Shown piece after piece: positions 8,089-16,478 of a DNA stretch of 64,000 nt. A program made the position numbers and the translations under genes. Source of the DNA: Roseomonas elaeocarpi. Lineage in GTDB: Bacteria > Pseudomonadota > Alphaproteobacteria > Acetobacterales > Acetobacteraceae. Positions within the stretch are counted from its first letter, which is position 1; every line of letters starts with the position of its first letter. The notes under the pieces were generated by a model that saw only the letters and a program-made list of their open reading frames with translations, was not told the origin of the DNA and ran no database searches. The stretch is from contig NZ_JBHLUN010000013.1 of the NCBI RefSeq assembly GCF_042433915.1, forward strand, positions 62,001 to 126,000. Direction: 5' to 3'.

Positions 8089-9291
8089 ATGAAGACGGCC
8101 GATCCCGAGTTCATGCGGGCCATCAACCGCTACCACGTCATCGACGCGATCCGGCGTGCCGGGCCCATCGCGCGCGTCGGGATCACCGAACGCACCGAGC
8201 TCAGCCCCGCCACCGTATCCGCCATCACCGCCGCGCTGATCGAGGAAGGACTGGTGCAGGTGCAGCGGCTCCCCTCCAACGGCGACGCGGCGCGCGGCCG
8301 CCCGCGCGTGCTGCTGGACCTGAACGGTGCCGCCTATACCGTGGTCGGCGTGAAGCTGTCGGCGCATCGCATCGGCGTCGCGGTGACCGACGCGCGGGGG
8401 GAGCCGCTGGCGGAGCTCGTGCTGCCGCTGCGCGTGTCCCGCCAGTCGCCCGGCGTCGTGGCCGACCTGGTGGAGGACGGCGTGCGCCGCTGCGTCGCCG
8501 ATGCGGGCCTGCGCATGGAGCAGATCAGCGGCATCGGCATCGGGTTGCCGGGCGTGATCGACGGCAACACCGGCGTGTCGCACTGGAGCCCCGTGCTGGG
8601 CCTGTCGCCCGTTCCCTTTGCCGAGGCCGTGGCGCAGCGCCTGGGCACGGCGGCGATCCTGGAAAACGATGCCGGGCTGGTGGCGCTGGCCGAGCACTGG
8701 TTCGGGCACGGGCGCGACCTGTCGGACTTCGCCGTGGTGACGGTGGAGAACTCGCTGGGCCTGGGCCTGATCGTGGACGGGCGCCTCCATCGCGGCGCGC
8801 ACGGCGTGGGGCCGGAGCTCGGCCACGTGAAGGTGGTGGCCGGTGGCCGCCCGTGCCGCTGCGGCCAGCACGGCTGCCTCGATGCCTACGCCTCGGACTG
8901 GGGGCTGCTGCGGCTGGGCGAGGAAGCGGGGCTGCTGCTGCCCGGCGACGACACGCCGGAGCGGATCGCTCTCCTGGTCGAGCGCGCCCTGGGCGGCGAC
9001 CCGGCGGCGGCGGCGCTGTTCCGGCAGGCCGGCAGCCTCCTGGGCCTCGCCGTGGCGAACCTGATCAACCTCCTCAACCCGCCACGGATCATCCTGACGG
9101 GAGAGGGGCTGCGCGCCGGCGCGCTGCTGCGCGAGCCGTTGCTGGAAGCGGTGGCGGCCAACGTCCTGCCGACGCTGCGCGAAGCCAGCGAAATCCTGTT
9201 CCACGCCTGGGGCGACGAGATGTGGGCGCGCGGTGCGGCCACCATCGTGCTGCGTCGGATCTACGAGGCGCCCTGGAACAACGCGGCCTGA
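8089..9291 (+). CDS. ROK-family transcriptional regulator
   Basis: Sugar-responsive repressor of the NagC/Mlc/XylR type, 400 aa. An N-terminal winged helix-turn-helix (residues about 10-65, with GITERTELSPATVSAITAAL as helix-turn-helix) precedes a ROK sugar-kinase-like domain. GPELGHVKV and the zinc-binding Cys cluster CRCGQHGCLDAYAS are both present. I chose the ATG at 8089; the frame to 8041 adds 16 non-family residues. It is divergent from the sugar-import operon and leads an operon with an oxidoreductase and a ThuA-like gene. It probably controls both through the AT-rich sites in the shared promoter gap. Confidence 0.92.
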   Translation: MKTADPEFMRAINRYHVIDAIRRAGPIARVGITERTELSPATVSAITAALIEEGLVQVQRLPSNGDAARGRPRVLLDLNGAAYTVVGVKLSAHRIGVAVTDARGEPLAELVLPLRVSRQSPGVVADLVEDGVRRCVADAGLRMEQISGIGIGLPGVIDGNTGVSHWSPVLGLSPVPFAEAVAQRLGTAAILENDAGLVALAEHWFGHGRDLSDFAVVTVENSLGLGLIVDGRLHRGAHGVGPELGHVKVVAGGRPCRCGQHGCLDAYASDWGLLRLGEEAGLLLPGDDTPERIALLVERALGGDPAAAALFRQAGSLLGLAVANLINLLNPPRIILTGEGLRAGALLREPLLEAVAANVLPTLREASEILFHAWGDEMWARGAATIVLRRIYEAPWNNAA

Positions 9292-9358
9292 AGCTGGCCG
9301 GACAAAGTTCGGGCCGGAGCAAACCGGCCTGAAACAACGCGGCCCGAAGCGGCCCGGA
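9277..9358 (+). repeat. 26-bp imperfect direct repeat at ROK 3' end
   Basis: The 26 bp at 9277-9302, which contain the ROK stop codon, recur at 9333-9358 with three mismatches. The copies begin AACAACGCGGCC and end CCGGA. A partial third copy (ACCGGCCTGAA) lies between them. The second copy ends just before the ribosome binding site of the next gene. This looks like a local duplication of the gene end. Confidence 0.6.
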
Positions 9359-9374
9359 AGGGAAGGAGATATTC

Positions 9375-10472
9375 ATGGAGGCTGTCAGGATCGGCCTGAT
9401 CGGCTGCGGCAATATCAGCGCGGCCTACCTGCGCGGGGCGGCCTTCTTTCCCGAGCTGCGCGTCACCTGCTGCGCCGACGCCAACCCCGACCAGGCGCGC
9501 CGCCGTGCCGAGGAATTCGGGCTGCGTGCCGTCACCGTGGAGGAGCTCCTCGCCGACAGTGAGGTCGAGGTCGTGCTCAACCTCACCACGCCGCAGGCCC
9601 ATGTTCCCGTGGCGATCGCCGCGCTGGAACACGGCAAGCACGTCCATACCGAGAAGCCCTTCGCCACCTCCACCGCCGAGGGGCGCCGCCTGCTCGAAGC
9701 CGCGAAGGCCACGGGGCTGCGCGTCGGCAGCGCGCCCGACACCTTCCTGGGCGGCGCGCACCAGACGGCGCGCAAGCTGATCGACGACGGCGCGATCGGC
9801 GCGCCGCTGTCGGGCACCGCCTTCATGATGAACCATGGGCACGAGCACTGGCATCCCGACCCGCGCTTCTACTACGCGGCGGGCGGCGGGCCGATGTTCG
9901 ACATGGGGCCCTACTACCTGACCAACCTCGTGAACCTGCTGGGGCCGGTGGCCAAGGTCGTGGGCGCCACGACCTCGGGCTTCCGCGAGCGTACGGTCGG
10001 CAGCGGCCCGCGCACCGGCGAGGTGGTGCCGGTGGAAACGCCCACCCACGTCACCGGCCTGCTGCACTTCGCGAGCGGCGCGGTGATCGCGATCACCACC
10101 AGCTTCGACGTCTGGCAGCACCGCCACGGCAACATGGAGATCTACGGCACGGAAGGCTCGCTGGTGGTGCCCGATCCCAACCGCTTCGGCGGCACGGTGT
10201 CGCTGGCCAAGCGGCGCGAGGCCTGGGCGGACGTGCCACTGTCGCACGGCTACGCCGACGGCAACTTCCGCATCATCGGGCTGGCGGACATGGCGCGCGC
10301 CATCCGCACGGGTCGTCCGCATCGCTGCGACGCGGCGCTGGGCTTCCACGTGCTGGAGGTCATGGAAGCCTTCGAGCGCTCAGGCCGCGAGGATCGCGCC
10401 ATCACGATCGAGAGCCGCTGCGAACGCCCGGCGGCCCTGCCGCCGCGCTCGGCACTGGGCGAACTGGACTGA
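9375..10472 (+). CDS. Gfo/Idh/MocA family oxidoreductase (second)
   Basis: NAD(P)-dependent dehydrogenase of 365 aa, paralogous in fold to the product of 2590-3771. The Rossmann loop is RIGLIGCGNISAAYLRG, the catalytic motif is HTEKPFATS, and the C-domain shows FYYAAGGGPMFDMGPYYLTNL, typical of the family. A strong ribosome binding site (AAGGAG) precedes the ATG. It sits between the ROK regulator and a ThuA-like protein. In rhizobial trehalose use, ThuB (Gfo/Idh) and ThuA act together on 3-keto-disaccharides, so a 3-keto-glycoside role is a reasonable inference here. Confidence 0.9.
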   Translation: MEAVRIGLIGCGNISAAYLRGAAFFPELRVTCCADANPDQARRRAEEFGLRAVTVEELLADSEVEVVLNLTTPQAHVPVAIAALEHGKHVHTEKPFATSTAEGRRLLEAAKATGLRVGSAPDTFLGGAHQTARKLIDDGAIGAPLSGTAFMMNHGHEHWHPDPRFYYAAGGGPMFDMGPYYLTNLVNLLGPVAKVVGATTSGFRERTVGSGPRTGEVVPVETPTHVTGLLHFASGAVIAITTSFDVWQHRHGNMEIYGTEGSLVVPDPNRFGGTVSLAKRREAWADVPLSHGYADGNFRIIGLADMARAIRTGRPHRCDAALGFHVLEVMEAFERSGREDRAITIESRCERPAALPPRSALGELD

Positions 10473-10485
10473 GGGAGAAAACACC

Positions 10486-11133
10486 ATGAGCAAGCAGGCA
10501 TTGATCGTTTGGGGCGGCTGGCCCGGTCACCAGCCCGGGGAATGCGCGGCCGTGATCGGCGGCATGCTGCGCGAGGAAGGCTTCGAGGTGGTGACCGAGA
10601 ACACCACCGAAGCCTTCACCGACCCGTCGTTGCGCGACTTCAGCCTGATCGTGCCCATCGTCACGATGTCCACGATCGAGAAGGAGGAGATCGAGGGCCT
10701 GAGCGAGGCCGTGCGCTCCGGCGTCGGGTTGGCCGGCTTCCACGGCCAGATGGGCGACAGCTTCCGCAACGAGGTGAAGTACCAGTTCATGGTGGGCGGC
10801 CAGTGGGTCGCGCATCCGGGCAACATCATCGACTACACCGTCCAGGTGACGCGGCCCGACGACCCGATCATGGAGGGGATCACCGAGTTCCCCTATCATT
10901 CCGAGCAGTACTACATGCACGTCGACCCCAACAACGAGGTGCTGGCCACCACCACCTTCCGCGGCGACCACTGCGCCTGGATCGACGGCCACGTCATGCC
11001 GGTGGTGTGGAAGCGGCGGCACGGCGAAGGGCGGGTCTTCTATTCCTCGCTGGGCCACGTCGCGGCGGAGTTCGAGGTGCCGCAGATGCGCACCATCATG
11101 CGCCGCGGCATGCTGTGGGCCGCCAGGGGGTGA
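10486..11133 (+). CDS. ThuA domain-containing protein
   Basis: Class-I glutamine-amidotransferase-like fold protein of 215 aa in the ThuA (trehalose utilisation) family. Visible family features are the N-terminal strand ALIVWGGWPGHQP, GLAGFHGQMGDSF and the C-terminal RVFYSSLGHVAAEFEVPQMRTIMRRGMLWA. ThuA is needed with the dehydrogenase ThuB for 3-keto-disaccharide metabolism in Sinorhizobium. The gene follows its Gfo/Idh partner by 13 nt, repeating that arrangement. It is the last gene of the plus-strand sugar operon, and a strong hairpin follows at 11141-11187. Confidence 0.88.
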   Translation: MSKQALIVWGGWPGHQPGECAAVIGGMLREEGFEVVTENTTEAFTDPSLRDFSLIVPIVTMSTIEKEEIEGLSEAVRSGVGLAGFHGQMGDSFRNEVKYQFMVGGQWVAHPGNIIDYTVQVTRPDDPIMEGITEFPYHSEQYYMHVDPNNEVLATTTFRGDHCAWIDGHVMPVVWKRRHGEGRVFYSSLGHVAAEFEVPQMRTIMRRGMLWAARG

Positions 11134-11139
11134 TGATCA

Positions 11140-11188
11140 CCGGGGGCCGGGCTGCCCGCCTTTGTGGCGGGGATGCGCCGGCCCCGGG
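11140..11188 (+). terminator. Nested hairpin after the ThuA-like gene
   Basis: An inner stem CCCGCC/GGCGGG with a TTTGT loop (11155-11171) sits inside an outer GC-rich stem. The outer stem is formed by 11140-11150 with 11178-11187, with one bulged G. It starts 7 nt past the ThuA stop. There is no T-run, so whether it terminates or only protects the 3' end is open. Confidence 0.45.
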
Positions 11189-11409
11189 ATGGCGTCCCGG
11201 CGTTGCGGGCCGAGGTGATCCTAAGATTCAGGGTGCAAGCAAGCTGTCCGGCGGGAGACTGCCGGCCGGTTCTGCGTTTCGGGGTGAGGCAATTTCTGGC
11301 TGACCGGGCGTGCCCAGGTTTTGCTCAGATGACACGTCCCTCTCTGGACCGTCACGACCGTAGGCGGTCACTCGGCATCATCAGAAAAATGAGGGAAATC
11401 AATCTCGAC

Positions 11410-11484
11410 TGGAGCGGGCGAAGGGATTCGAACCCTCGACCCCAACCTTGGCAAGGTTGTGCTCTACCCCTGAGCTACGCCCGC
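11410..11484 (-). tRNA. tRNA-Gly (GCC anticodon)
   Basis: A 75-nt tRNA with encoded CCA. The 7-bp acceptor stem GCGGGCG/CGCCCGC is perfect. The D-arm includes AGCTCAGGGGTAGAGC. The anticodon stem CAACC/GGTTG encloses the loop TTGCCAA, giving anticodon GCC (glycine). The T-arm contains the canonical GGTTCGAATCC. The discriminator base is U. It stands alone between the ThuA operon and a thioredoxin gene on the opposite strand. It also has the sequence form that integrases often use as an attachment site, but no integrase is nearby. Confidence 0.97.
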
Positions 11485-11501
11485 ATTCCGTCGGTGAGGG
11501 G

Positions 11502-11530
11502 CGTATGCCATGCCCCCTCCGACCCGGCAA
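11502..11530 (-). promoter_or_regulatory. Predicted sigma-70-type promoter for tRNA-Gly
   Basis: On the minus strand TTGCCG (11525-11530) and CATACG (11502-11507) are separated by exactly 17 nt, placing transcription start about 10 nt before the mature 5' end at 11484. The -10 matches only partly. The same region can fold as a GC-rich stem (11490-11524). Confidence 0.35.
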
Positions 11531-11689
11531 GAGGCTCCTCGGCAGTTTTTTGCATGGCCCCGAACGGCGGCGGCTGCGATCACCATTCCCTGACCGTTGG
11601 ACGCGGCCGCCACCGCACAACCGCCCATTGCGTCCTGGCGGGGCAGTCGCATCTATGGACCCCTGCAACCTGTAGGAACCGCCCCGAAG

Positions 11690-12631
11690 ATGGACACGAT
11701 CCTCGACCCCAACCGTCCCGCCGCGGGCGGCGGCGCCCCCGCCGACGCCATCCGCGACGGCGATCAGTCGACCTTTATGCAGGACGTCATCGAGGCCTCG
11801 CAGCAGACGCCGATCCTGGTGGACTTCTGGGCGACTTGGTGCGGCCCCTGCAAGCAGCTGACGCCGACGCTGGAAAAGGTGGTCCGCGCCACCGGCGGCC
11901 GGGTGAAGCTGGTCAAGATCGACATCGACAAGAACCAGGCCCTGGTCCGGCAGCTGGCGCAGATGGGGCTGCCGCTGCAGTCCGTGCCGACCGTGGTGGC
12001 CTTCTGGCGCGGCCAGATCGCCGACCTCTTCCAGGGCGCCCTGCCCGAGAGCGAGGTGAAGAAGTTCGCCGAGGCGCTGCTGAAGCTGGCCGGCGGCCAG
12101 ACCCCCGCGGCCGACCTGCTGGGCGAGGCCAAGGCCGCGGTCGAGGCCGGCGACCACGCCGAGGCGCTGCAGCTCTTCGGCCAGCTGGTGCAGGCCGAGC
12201 CCGAGAACCCGGAGGCCTTCGCGGGCGTGGCCCGGGCGCTGATGGCGCTCGACGAGGAAGATCAGGCGCAGGCCGTGCTGGCCCAGGTCCCGGCCAAGAT
12301 CGCCAACCATGCCGAGATCGCCTCCGTGCGCGCCGCGCTGGAACTGGCGGTGCAGGGGCGTGAGGCGAGCGCCAAGCTGGGCGAGATCGAGCGCCGCGTG
12401 GCCGCCGATCCGGACGACCATGCCGCGCGCATCGAGCTCGCCGTGGCGCTCAACGCCGCGGGCGACAAGGACGGCGCCGCGGAGGCCCTGATGGCCGCGA
12501 TCCGTCGCGACCGGGACTGGAACGACCAGGCGGCGCGCAAGCAGCTGCTGAAGTTCCTGGAGTCCTGGGGCTTCGCCGACCCGGCCTCGGTTGCCGCGCG
12601 CCGCAAGCTGTCCACGCTGCTGTTCAGTTGA
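11690..12631 (+). CDS. Thioredoxin-TPR protein (YbbN/CnoX-like co-chaperone)
   Basis: Two-part cytoplasmic protein of 313 aa. The N-terminal thioredoxin domain has the intact redox motif FWATWCGPCKQL near residue 45 and the cis-Pro loop as SVPTVVAF. The C-terminal half is helical and Ala-rich, with tetratricopeptide-like repeats, as in E. coli YbbN (CnoX). That protein holds and redox-protects folding clients for DnaK/GroEL. I chose the ATG at 11690 because the 31 upstream residues do not resemble the family. It is followed after 37 nt by a Lon-substrate-binding-domain gene, a common neighbourhood in alphaproteobacteria. Confidence 0.9.
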   Translation: MDTILDPNRPAAGGGAPADAIRDGDQSTFMQDVIEASQQTPILVDFWATWCGPCKQLTPTLEKVVRATGGRVKLVKIDIDKNQALVRQLAQMGLPLQSVPTVVAFWRGQIADLFQGALPESEVKKFAEALLKLAGGQTPAADLLGEAKAAVEAGDHAEALQLFGQLVQAEPENPEAFAGVARALMALDEEDQAQAVLAQVPAKIANHAEIASVRAALELAVQGREASAKLGEIERRVAADPDDHAARIELAVALNAAGDKDGAAEALMAAIRRDRDWNDQAARKQLLKFLESWGFADPASVAARRKLSTLLFS

Positions 12632-12668
12632 CGAGGTCCTGCTGACCTACCAGGGAGCGCCCCCCAGG

Positions 12669-13334
12669 ATGCCCGCCTTCCACCCCCGGCCCGACAGCCT
12701 GCCGGAGGAGATCGCGGTGTTTCCCCTCACCGGCGCTCTCCTGCTGCCGGAAGGAAGGCTGCCGCTCAACATCTTCGAGGGGCGCTACCTGAACATGGTG
12801 CAGGACTGCCTGGGCGCCGGGCGGTACCTTGGCATGATCCAGCCCGACGGCAGCGCGCCCGCCGAACCGGCGCTGCCGCCGCCGCTGTTCCGGATGGGCT
12901 GCCTGGGCCGGATCGCCTCCTTCGCGGAAACCGAGGACGGGAGGCTGCTGATCACCCTGGTGGGGGTGATCCGCTTCCGCGTGGCGGCCGAGCTGCCGCT
13001 CCACCGCGGCTACCGCCGGGTGCGGGCGCGCTACGAGAACTGGCTGCACGACCTCGACCTCGGGGCGCCGCAGCCGCCGCTCGACCGGGCCGCGCTCACC
13101 GCCGCCCTGCGGCCCTACTTCGCGCATCACGGCATCGAGGTGAACTGGGAGGCGATCGAGGGCGTGCCCGACCGGCTGCTGGTCAGCACGCTGGCCATGG
13201 TCTGCCCCTTCGAGCCGAGCGAGAAGCAGGCGCTGCTGGAAGCCTCGCTTCCGGAGGAGCGGGCCGATATCCTGCTCGCCCTGCTGCGCATGGGCATCCA
13301 GGATGGCGGCAGCGGCACCCGCCGGCCAAGCTGA
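12669..13334 (+). CDS. Lon substrate-binding-domain protein
   Basis: Stand-alone homologue of the N-terminal domain of Lon protease, 221 aa, without ATPase or peptidase parts. The family signature appears at the start (IAVFPLTGALLLPEGRLPLNIFEGRYLNMVQDCL) and again in LGRIASFAETEDGRLLITLVGVIRFRV. The function of these proteins is not established; they may act as adaptors in protein quality control. The position right after the YbbN-like gene and before a Trm112-like gene is conserved in related bacteria as far as I know. The ATG at 12669 is preferred over the longer frame. Confidence 0.87.
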   Translation: MPAFHPRPDSLPEEIAVFPLTGALLLPEGRLPLNIFEGRYLNMVQDCLGAGRYLGMIQPDGSAPAEPALPPPLFRMGCLGRIASFAETEDGRLLITLVGVIRFRVAAELPLHRGYRRVRARYENWLHDLDLGAPQPPLDRAALTAALRPYFAHHGIEVNWEAIEGVPDRLLVSTLAMVCPFEPSEKQALLEASLPEERADILLALLRMGIQDGGSGTRRPS

Positions 13335-13517
13335 GCGGGCGGGTGGCCGGAACGGGATCACCCGGGGCGGGCACCACCCGGGCGGGAACGGCCCCGGAGG
13401 CGGGGAATCACGGAAGCGGGGATTGCCCCCACCGTGCCGCCTGAACCAAGTTGCGCGAACGATTTGCCTGAGCGCCGGGGTCGCACGCCGCGTCCTCCGT
13501 GCCGAGAGTGAGACATC

Positions 13518-13745
13518 ATGAGCGACAGCAATCCTTCCCACAGCTCCGCCGCGCAGCCGGGCGGCACCCAGGCCCCGGTGGACCCGCGCCTGCTGGAAAT
13601 CCTGGTCTGCCCCGTCACCAAGGGACCGCTCCGCTACGACCGCGAGAATGGCGAGCTGGTGAGCGAGCAGGCCGGCCTGGCCTATCCGATCCGCGACGGC
13701 ATCCCGATCATGCTGCCCGACGAGGCACGCCGCCTCGACGGCTGA
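13518..13745 (+). CDS. Trm112-like protein (UPF0434/YcaR family)
   Basis: Small protein of 75 aa. The core VDPRLLEILVCPVTKGPLRYDRENGELVSEQAGLAYPIRDGIPIMLPDEARRL matches bacterial Trm112/YcaR proteins (60-70 aa). Only one Cys of the zinc-ribbon pattern remains (LVCPVTKGPL). The first 19 residues are a flexible extension. The eukaryotic counterpart activates methyltransferases; the bacterial role is unclear. Its TGA shares an A with the ATG of the next gene, so the two are coupled. Confidence 0.9.
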   Translation: MSDSNPSHSSAAQPGGTQAPVDPRLLEILVCPVTKGPLRYDRENGELVSEQAGLAYPIRDGIPIMLPDEARRLDG

Positions 13746-14206
13746 TGCGGCGCGCGATGACCGAAGCTCCCACCGAGGTCCGCCTCCGCCGCGCCGAGCG
13801 GGCGCTGGAGGTCGCCTGGCCCGACGGCGCGCGCCATCGACTGCCGGCGGAATACCTGCGGGTGGAAAGCCCCTCCGCCGAGGTGCAGGGACACGCGCCC
13901 GACCAGAAGCGCACCGTGGCGGGCCGGCGGCACGTCGGCATCATGCGGCTGGAGCCGGTGGGCAACTACGCCCTGCGGATCCTCTTCGACGACCTGCACG
14001 ACACCGGCATCTACAGCTGGGCCCTGCTGCGCCAGCTGGGCGAGGAGCAGGAGGATCGCTGGCGGGCCTACGAGGCCGCGCTGGCGGCGGAGGGCCTCAG
14101 CCGCGACCCGCCGGCCCGGCGCCCTGCCGGCTCGGCGGTCAATCTGCCGAGATCGTCATGCGCCGGCCATGAAGCGGTTGCATCCAAGCACCACGATCCG
14201 ACGTAG
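13745..14206 (+). CDS. DUF971 (GBBH-like N-terminal domain) protein
   Basis: Protein of 153 aa whose residues about 5-115 match the DUF971 family, seen alone in bacteria and at the N-terminus of gamma-butyrobetaine hydroxylase. Features are LEVAWPDGARHRLPAEYLRVESPSAEVQGH, IMRLEPVGNYALRILFDDLHDTGIYSW and LLRQLG. Bacterial homologues have been linked to iron-sulfur cluster handling, but this is not certain. The Pro/His-containing tail after LSRDPPARRP is unusual for the family and may be lineage-specific. The start overlaps the Trm112-like stop; a second Met four codons later is an alternative start. Confidence 0.85.
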   Translation: MRRAMTEAPTEVRLRRAERALEVAWPDGARHRLPAEYLRVESPSAEVQGHAPDQKRTVAGRRHVGIMRLEPVGNYALRILFDDLHDTGIYSWALLRQLGEEQEDRWRAYEAALAAEGLSRDPPARRPAGSAVNLPRSSCAGHEAVASKHHDPT

Positions 14207-14275
14207 AACGATCGTCCTGGCCGTCCATCCCACCCGGGAAACGCACAACAAGGGCCTGGAACCAAGGAGCGTCGC

Positions 14276-14932
14276 ATGACCGGATCAGCATCCCGCAGGG
14301 TTCTTCTTCTCGGCACGCTTCTGGCGGGGCTGCCCCTGCTGGGCCTCCCGGCCGCGGCGCCCGCCCGGGCCCAGGGCACCACCGCCGCGGCGCCCGCCAC
14401 CCCGCCGGTGCGGATCCGCGGCACCATCACGGCGGTGACCGACAAGACGCTGAGCGTCACCACGCGTGCCGACGAGAAGCTCGAGGTCGCCCTGGGCGAT
14501 CCGCTCTCGGTCACCTCGCCCAAGCCCGTGGCGCTGGCCGACATCAAGAGCGGCGACTATCTTGGCATCGTGGGCGAGCCCGGCCCCGACAACACCCTGC
14601 GCGCCCGCGCGGTGGTGGTCTTTCCCGAGGCGATGCGCGGCACCGGCGAGGGTCACTACCCCTGGGACCTGCCCGGCACCAGCATGACCAACGCCACCGT
14701 CAGCGCCGTGGTCTCGGCCAGCCAGGGCCGCACCCTGACCATGAGCTACAAGGGACAGGAGGTGAAGATCGAGGTGCCGCCCGACACCCCGATCGTGACG
14801 CCCGTCCCGGCCACCCGGGCCGACCTCAAGCCGGGCGCGGCCGTCATGCTCACCGCCACGCGCGACGCGGCCGGACACCTGTCCGCCAGCCGCGTGAACG
14901 TGGCCAAGGACGGCGTGAACCCGCCCAACTGA
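14276..14932 (+). CDS. Exported protein with two OB-like repeats (DUF5666-like)
   Basis: Exported protein of 218 aa. A signal peptide ends near residue 33 (LLLGTLLAGLPLLGLPAAAPARAQ). The mature part has two similar halves. Each reads like a small beta-barrel: RIRGTITAVTDKTLSVTTRADEKLEVAL...DIKSGDYLGIVG, then ATVSAVVSASQGRTLTMSYKGQEVKIEVP...DLKPGAAVMLTA. This resembles DUF5666-type OB-fold proteins of unknown function. Its TGA overlaps the ATG of the MsrQ gene, so it is co-transcribed with a membrane heme protein. The link is suggestive only; no catalytic motif is seen. Confidence 0.7.
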   Translation: MTGSASRRVLLLGTLLAGLPLLGLPAAAPARAQGTTAAAPATPPVRIRGTITAVTDKTLSVTTRADEKLEVALGDPLSVTSPKPVALADIKSGDYLGIVGEPGPDNTLRARAVVVFPEAMRGTGEGHYPWDLPGTSMTNATVSAVVSASQGRTLTMSYKGQEVKIEVPPDTPIVTPVPATRADLKPGAAVMLTATRDAAGHLSASRVNVAKDGVNPPN

Positions 14933-15873
14933 TGTCCGACGCCGCCGAGACCGCCGCCAACGGGGCCACCAACGGGGCGGCCGGAACCCGCCCGCGCCGG
15001 GAGCGGCGCGGCGCGCCCCGGCCGCCGGCGAAACCCTTTCCCTGGCTCGACCGGGGAGGGCGGTTCTCGCCCTTCAAGTCGGCGGTCTTCGCGCTGACGA
15101 TCCTGCCGGGGCTCCTCACCGGGGTGCGCTGGATCGTCGGTGATCTCGGTGGCGAGCCCTACATGGAGGCCACCCATCAGACCGGCCTCTGGGCGATCCG
15201 CTTCCTGCTGATCTCGCTGGCGGTGACGCCGCTGCGCTACCTGCTGGACTGGCCGGGCGTGGTGGTGCTGCGGCGGATGCTGGGCCTGGCCGGCCTCGCC
15301 TACGCGCTGGTGCATTTCCTGCTCTACGTGATCGACCAGAAGTTCAACCTGTTCCACGTGGTCAGTGAGATCGTGCTGCGCCTCTACCTCACCATCGGCT
15401 TCGTGGCGCTGGCGGGCCTCTGCGTGCTAGGCTGGACCTCCACCGACGCGGCGCTGCGCCGGATGGGGCGCCGCTGGAAGCAGCTGCACCGCCTCGTCTT
15501 TCCCATCGTGGTGCTGGCCGCGCTGCACTTCTACATGCAGAGCAAGGTGGACGTGAGCGAGGCCGTGATGGTGAGCGGCTTCTTTCTGTGGCTGGTGTTC
15601 TGGCGCCTGCTGCCCGCCACCCGCCGCGCCAGCATCCCCGTGCTGCTGCTCCTGGTGCCGGCCGCGGCCCTCGGCGCCGCGGCGCTGGAATATGCCTGGT
15701 ACGCCCTGGCCACCCGCGTCCCCGCGATCCTGGTGCTGAAGGCCAATCTGGGCTTCGACCTCGGGCCGCGTCCGGCGGTCTGGGTGGCGATGGCCGCCGT
15801 GGTGGCGGCGCTGCTGCCGCTCTGGCCCCGGCTGCGCCGCCGCGTCTCCCCCACGGGCCCCGCCACGGCCTGA
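14932..15873 (+). CDS. msrQ: MsrQ-like heme membrane subunit (ferric-reductase family)
   Basis: Inner-membrane cytochrome b-type protein of 313 aa that passes electrons to the periplasmic methionine-sulfoxide reductase MsrP. About eight membrane segments are visible, more than the usual six, with two extra helices at the C-terminus. Family features are TGLWAIRFLLISLAVTPLRYLLDWPGVVVLRRMLGLA, then YALVHFLLYVID with a heme-ligand His, and RWKQLHRLVFPIVVLAALHFYM with two further His residues. A basic 35-residue N-terminal extension is atypical. The msrP gene is not adjacent. Identification as MsrQ rather than another ferric-reductase-like protein is likely but not certain. Confidence 0.82.
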   Translation: MSDAAETAANGATNGAAGTRPRRERRGAPRPPAKPFPWLDRGGRFSPFKSAVFALTILPGLLTGVRWIVGDLGGEPYMEATHQTGLWAIRFLLISLAVTPLRYLLDWPGVVVLRRMLGLAGLAYALVHFLLYVIDQKFNLFHVVSEIVLRLYLTIGFVALAGLCVLGWTSTDAALRRMGRRWKQLHRLVFPIVVLAALHFYMQSKVDVSEAVMVSGFFLWLVFWRLLPATRRASIPVLLLLVPAAALGAAALEYAWYALATRVPAILVLKANLGFDLGPRPAVWVAMAAVVAALLPLWPRLRRRVSPTGPATA

Positions 15874-16022
15874 CGGATACCGCCGTCCTGGCCCGGGCGC
15901 GCCCGAAGGGGCGCCCCGCTGGCCCCGGATGAGGTTGGTCCGTTGCGTGCTCCGAACAGCCCGCTGGCCGGCGGAAACCTCCTTCTCCGCCGCCGGTTAC
16001 CGAAACGGCGGGAGGTAAGTGC

Positions 16023-16478
16023 ATGCTGCTTCGGATCCTGGGTCTGGCGCTGCTCTACCTCGCCTTCGTCGGGCAGCCCACCTGGCAGGAAGCGGCCGCC
16101 GCGCTGATCGGCGCCGCGCTCTTCGCCGGCTTCTCGCTGGCGCAGCGGCAAACCGCGCCGCAGCCCTTCCGCTTCTCCCTGCCGCCACTGCACGCCGCGG
16201 TCTCGCTGCTCGGCGCCCTGGGCCGCGAAACTGCCACGGTCGGCCTGGCGCTGCTGCGCGCCGTGATCGGCCGGCCCGTCCGGGGGGAGGTGACGACGCA
16301 GCCCTTCGAGCCCGGCGGCCCCGACGCGCGCGACGCGGCACGCCGCGCCCTGGTGATCCTGGGCCTGTCGCTGGCCCCCAACGGCTTCGTGCTGGACGAC
16401 ACCGGGGAAGCGGAAGGCCTGCCGCTGCACCGCCTCGCGCCGCAGCCCGTCGCCGCCGACCGCCGGTGGCCGCTGTGA
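16023..16478 (+). CDS. mnhE: Mrp/Mbh antiporter subunit E (MnhE)
   Basis: Membrane protein of 151 aa, first gene of the antiporter operon. Two or three N-terminal helices (ILGLALLYLAFVG, WQEAAAALIGAALFAGF) are followed by the conserved amphipathic region LLGALGRETATVGLALLRAVIG and a soluble C-domain with ALVILGLSLAPNGFVLDD, equivalent to the SLTPGT-containing motif in other MnhE proteins. GGGAGG stands 10 nt before the ATG. The operon runs E-F-G-(DUF4040)-B-C-D with overlaps, and its product complex exchanges Na+ or other cations for protons. Confidence 0.9.
   Translation: MLLRILGLALLYLAFVGQPTWQEAAAALIGAALFAGFSLAQRQTAPQPFRFSLPPLHAAVSLLGALGRETATVGLALLRAVIGRPVRGEVTTQPFEPGGPDARDAARRALVILGLSLAPNGFVLDDTGEAEGLPLHRLAPQPVAADRRWPL

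Noticed and set aside
11410..11484. tRNA-Gly as an integration (att) site for a mobile island
   Set aside because: No integrase, no repeated tRNA 3' end in the flanks that I could find, and base composition does not change nearby.
11164..12363. 399-codon plus-strand frame across the tRNA and the thioredoxin gene
   Set aside because: It runs through tRNA-Gly and then reads the thioredoxin-TPR gene out of frame.
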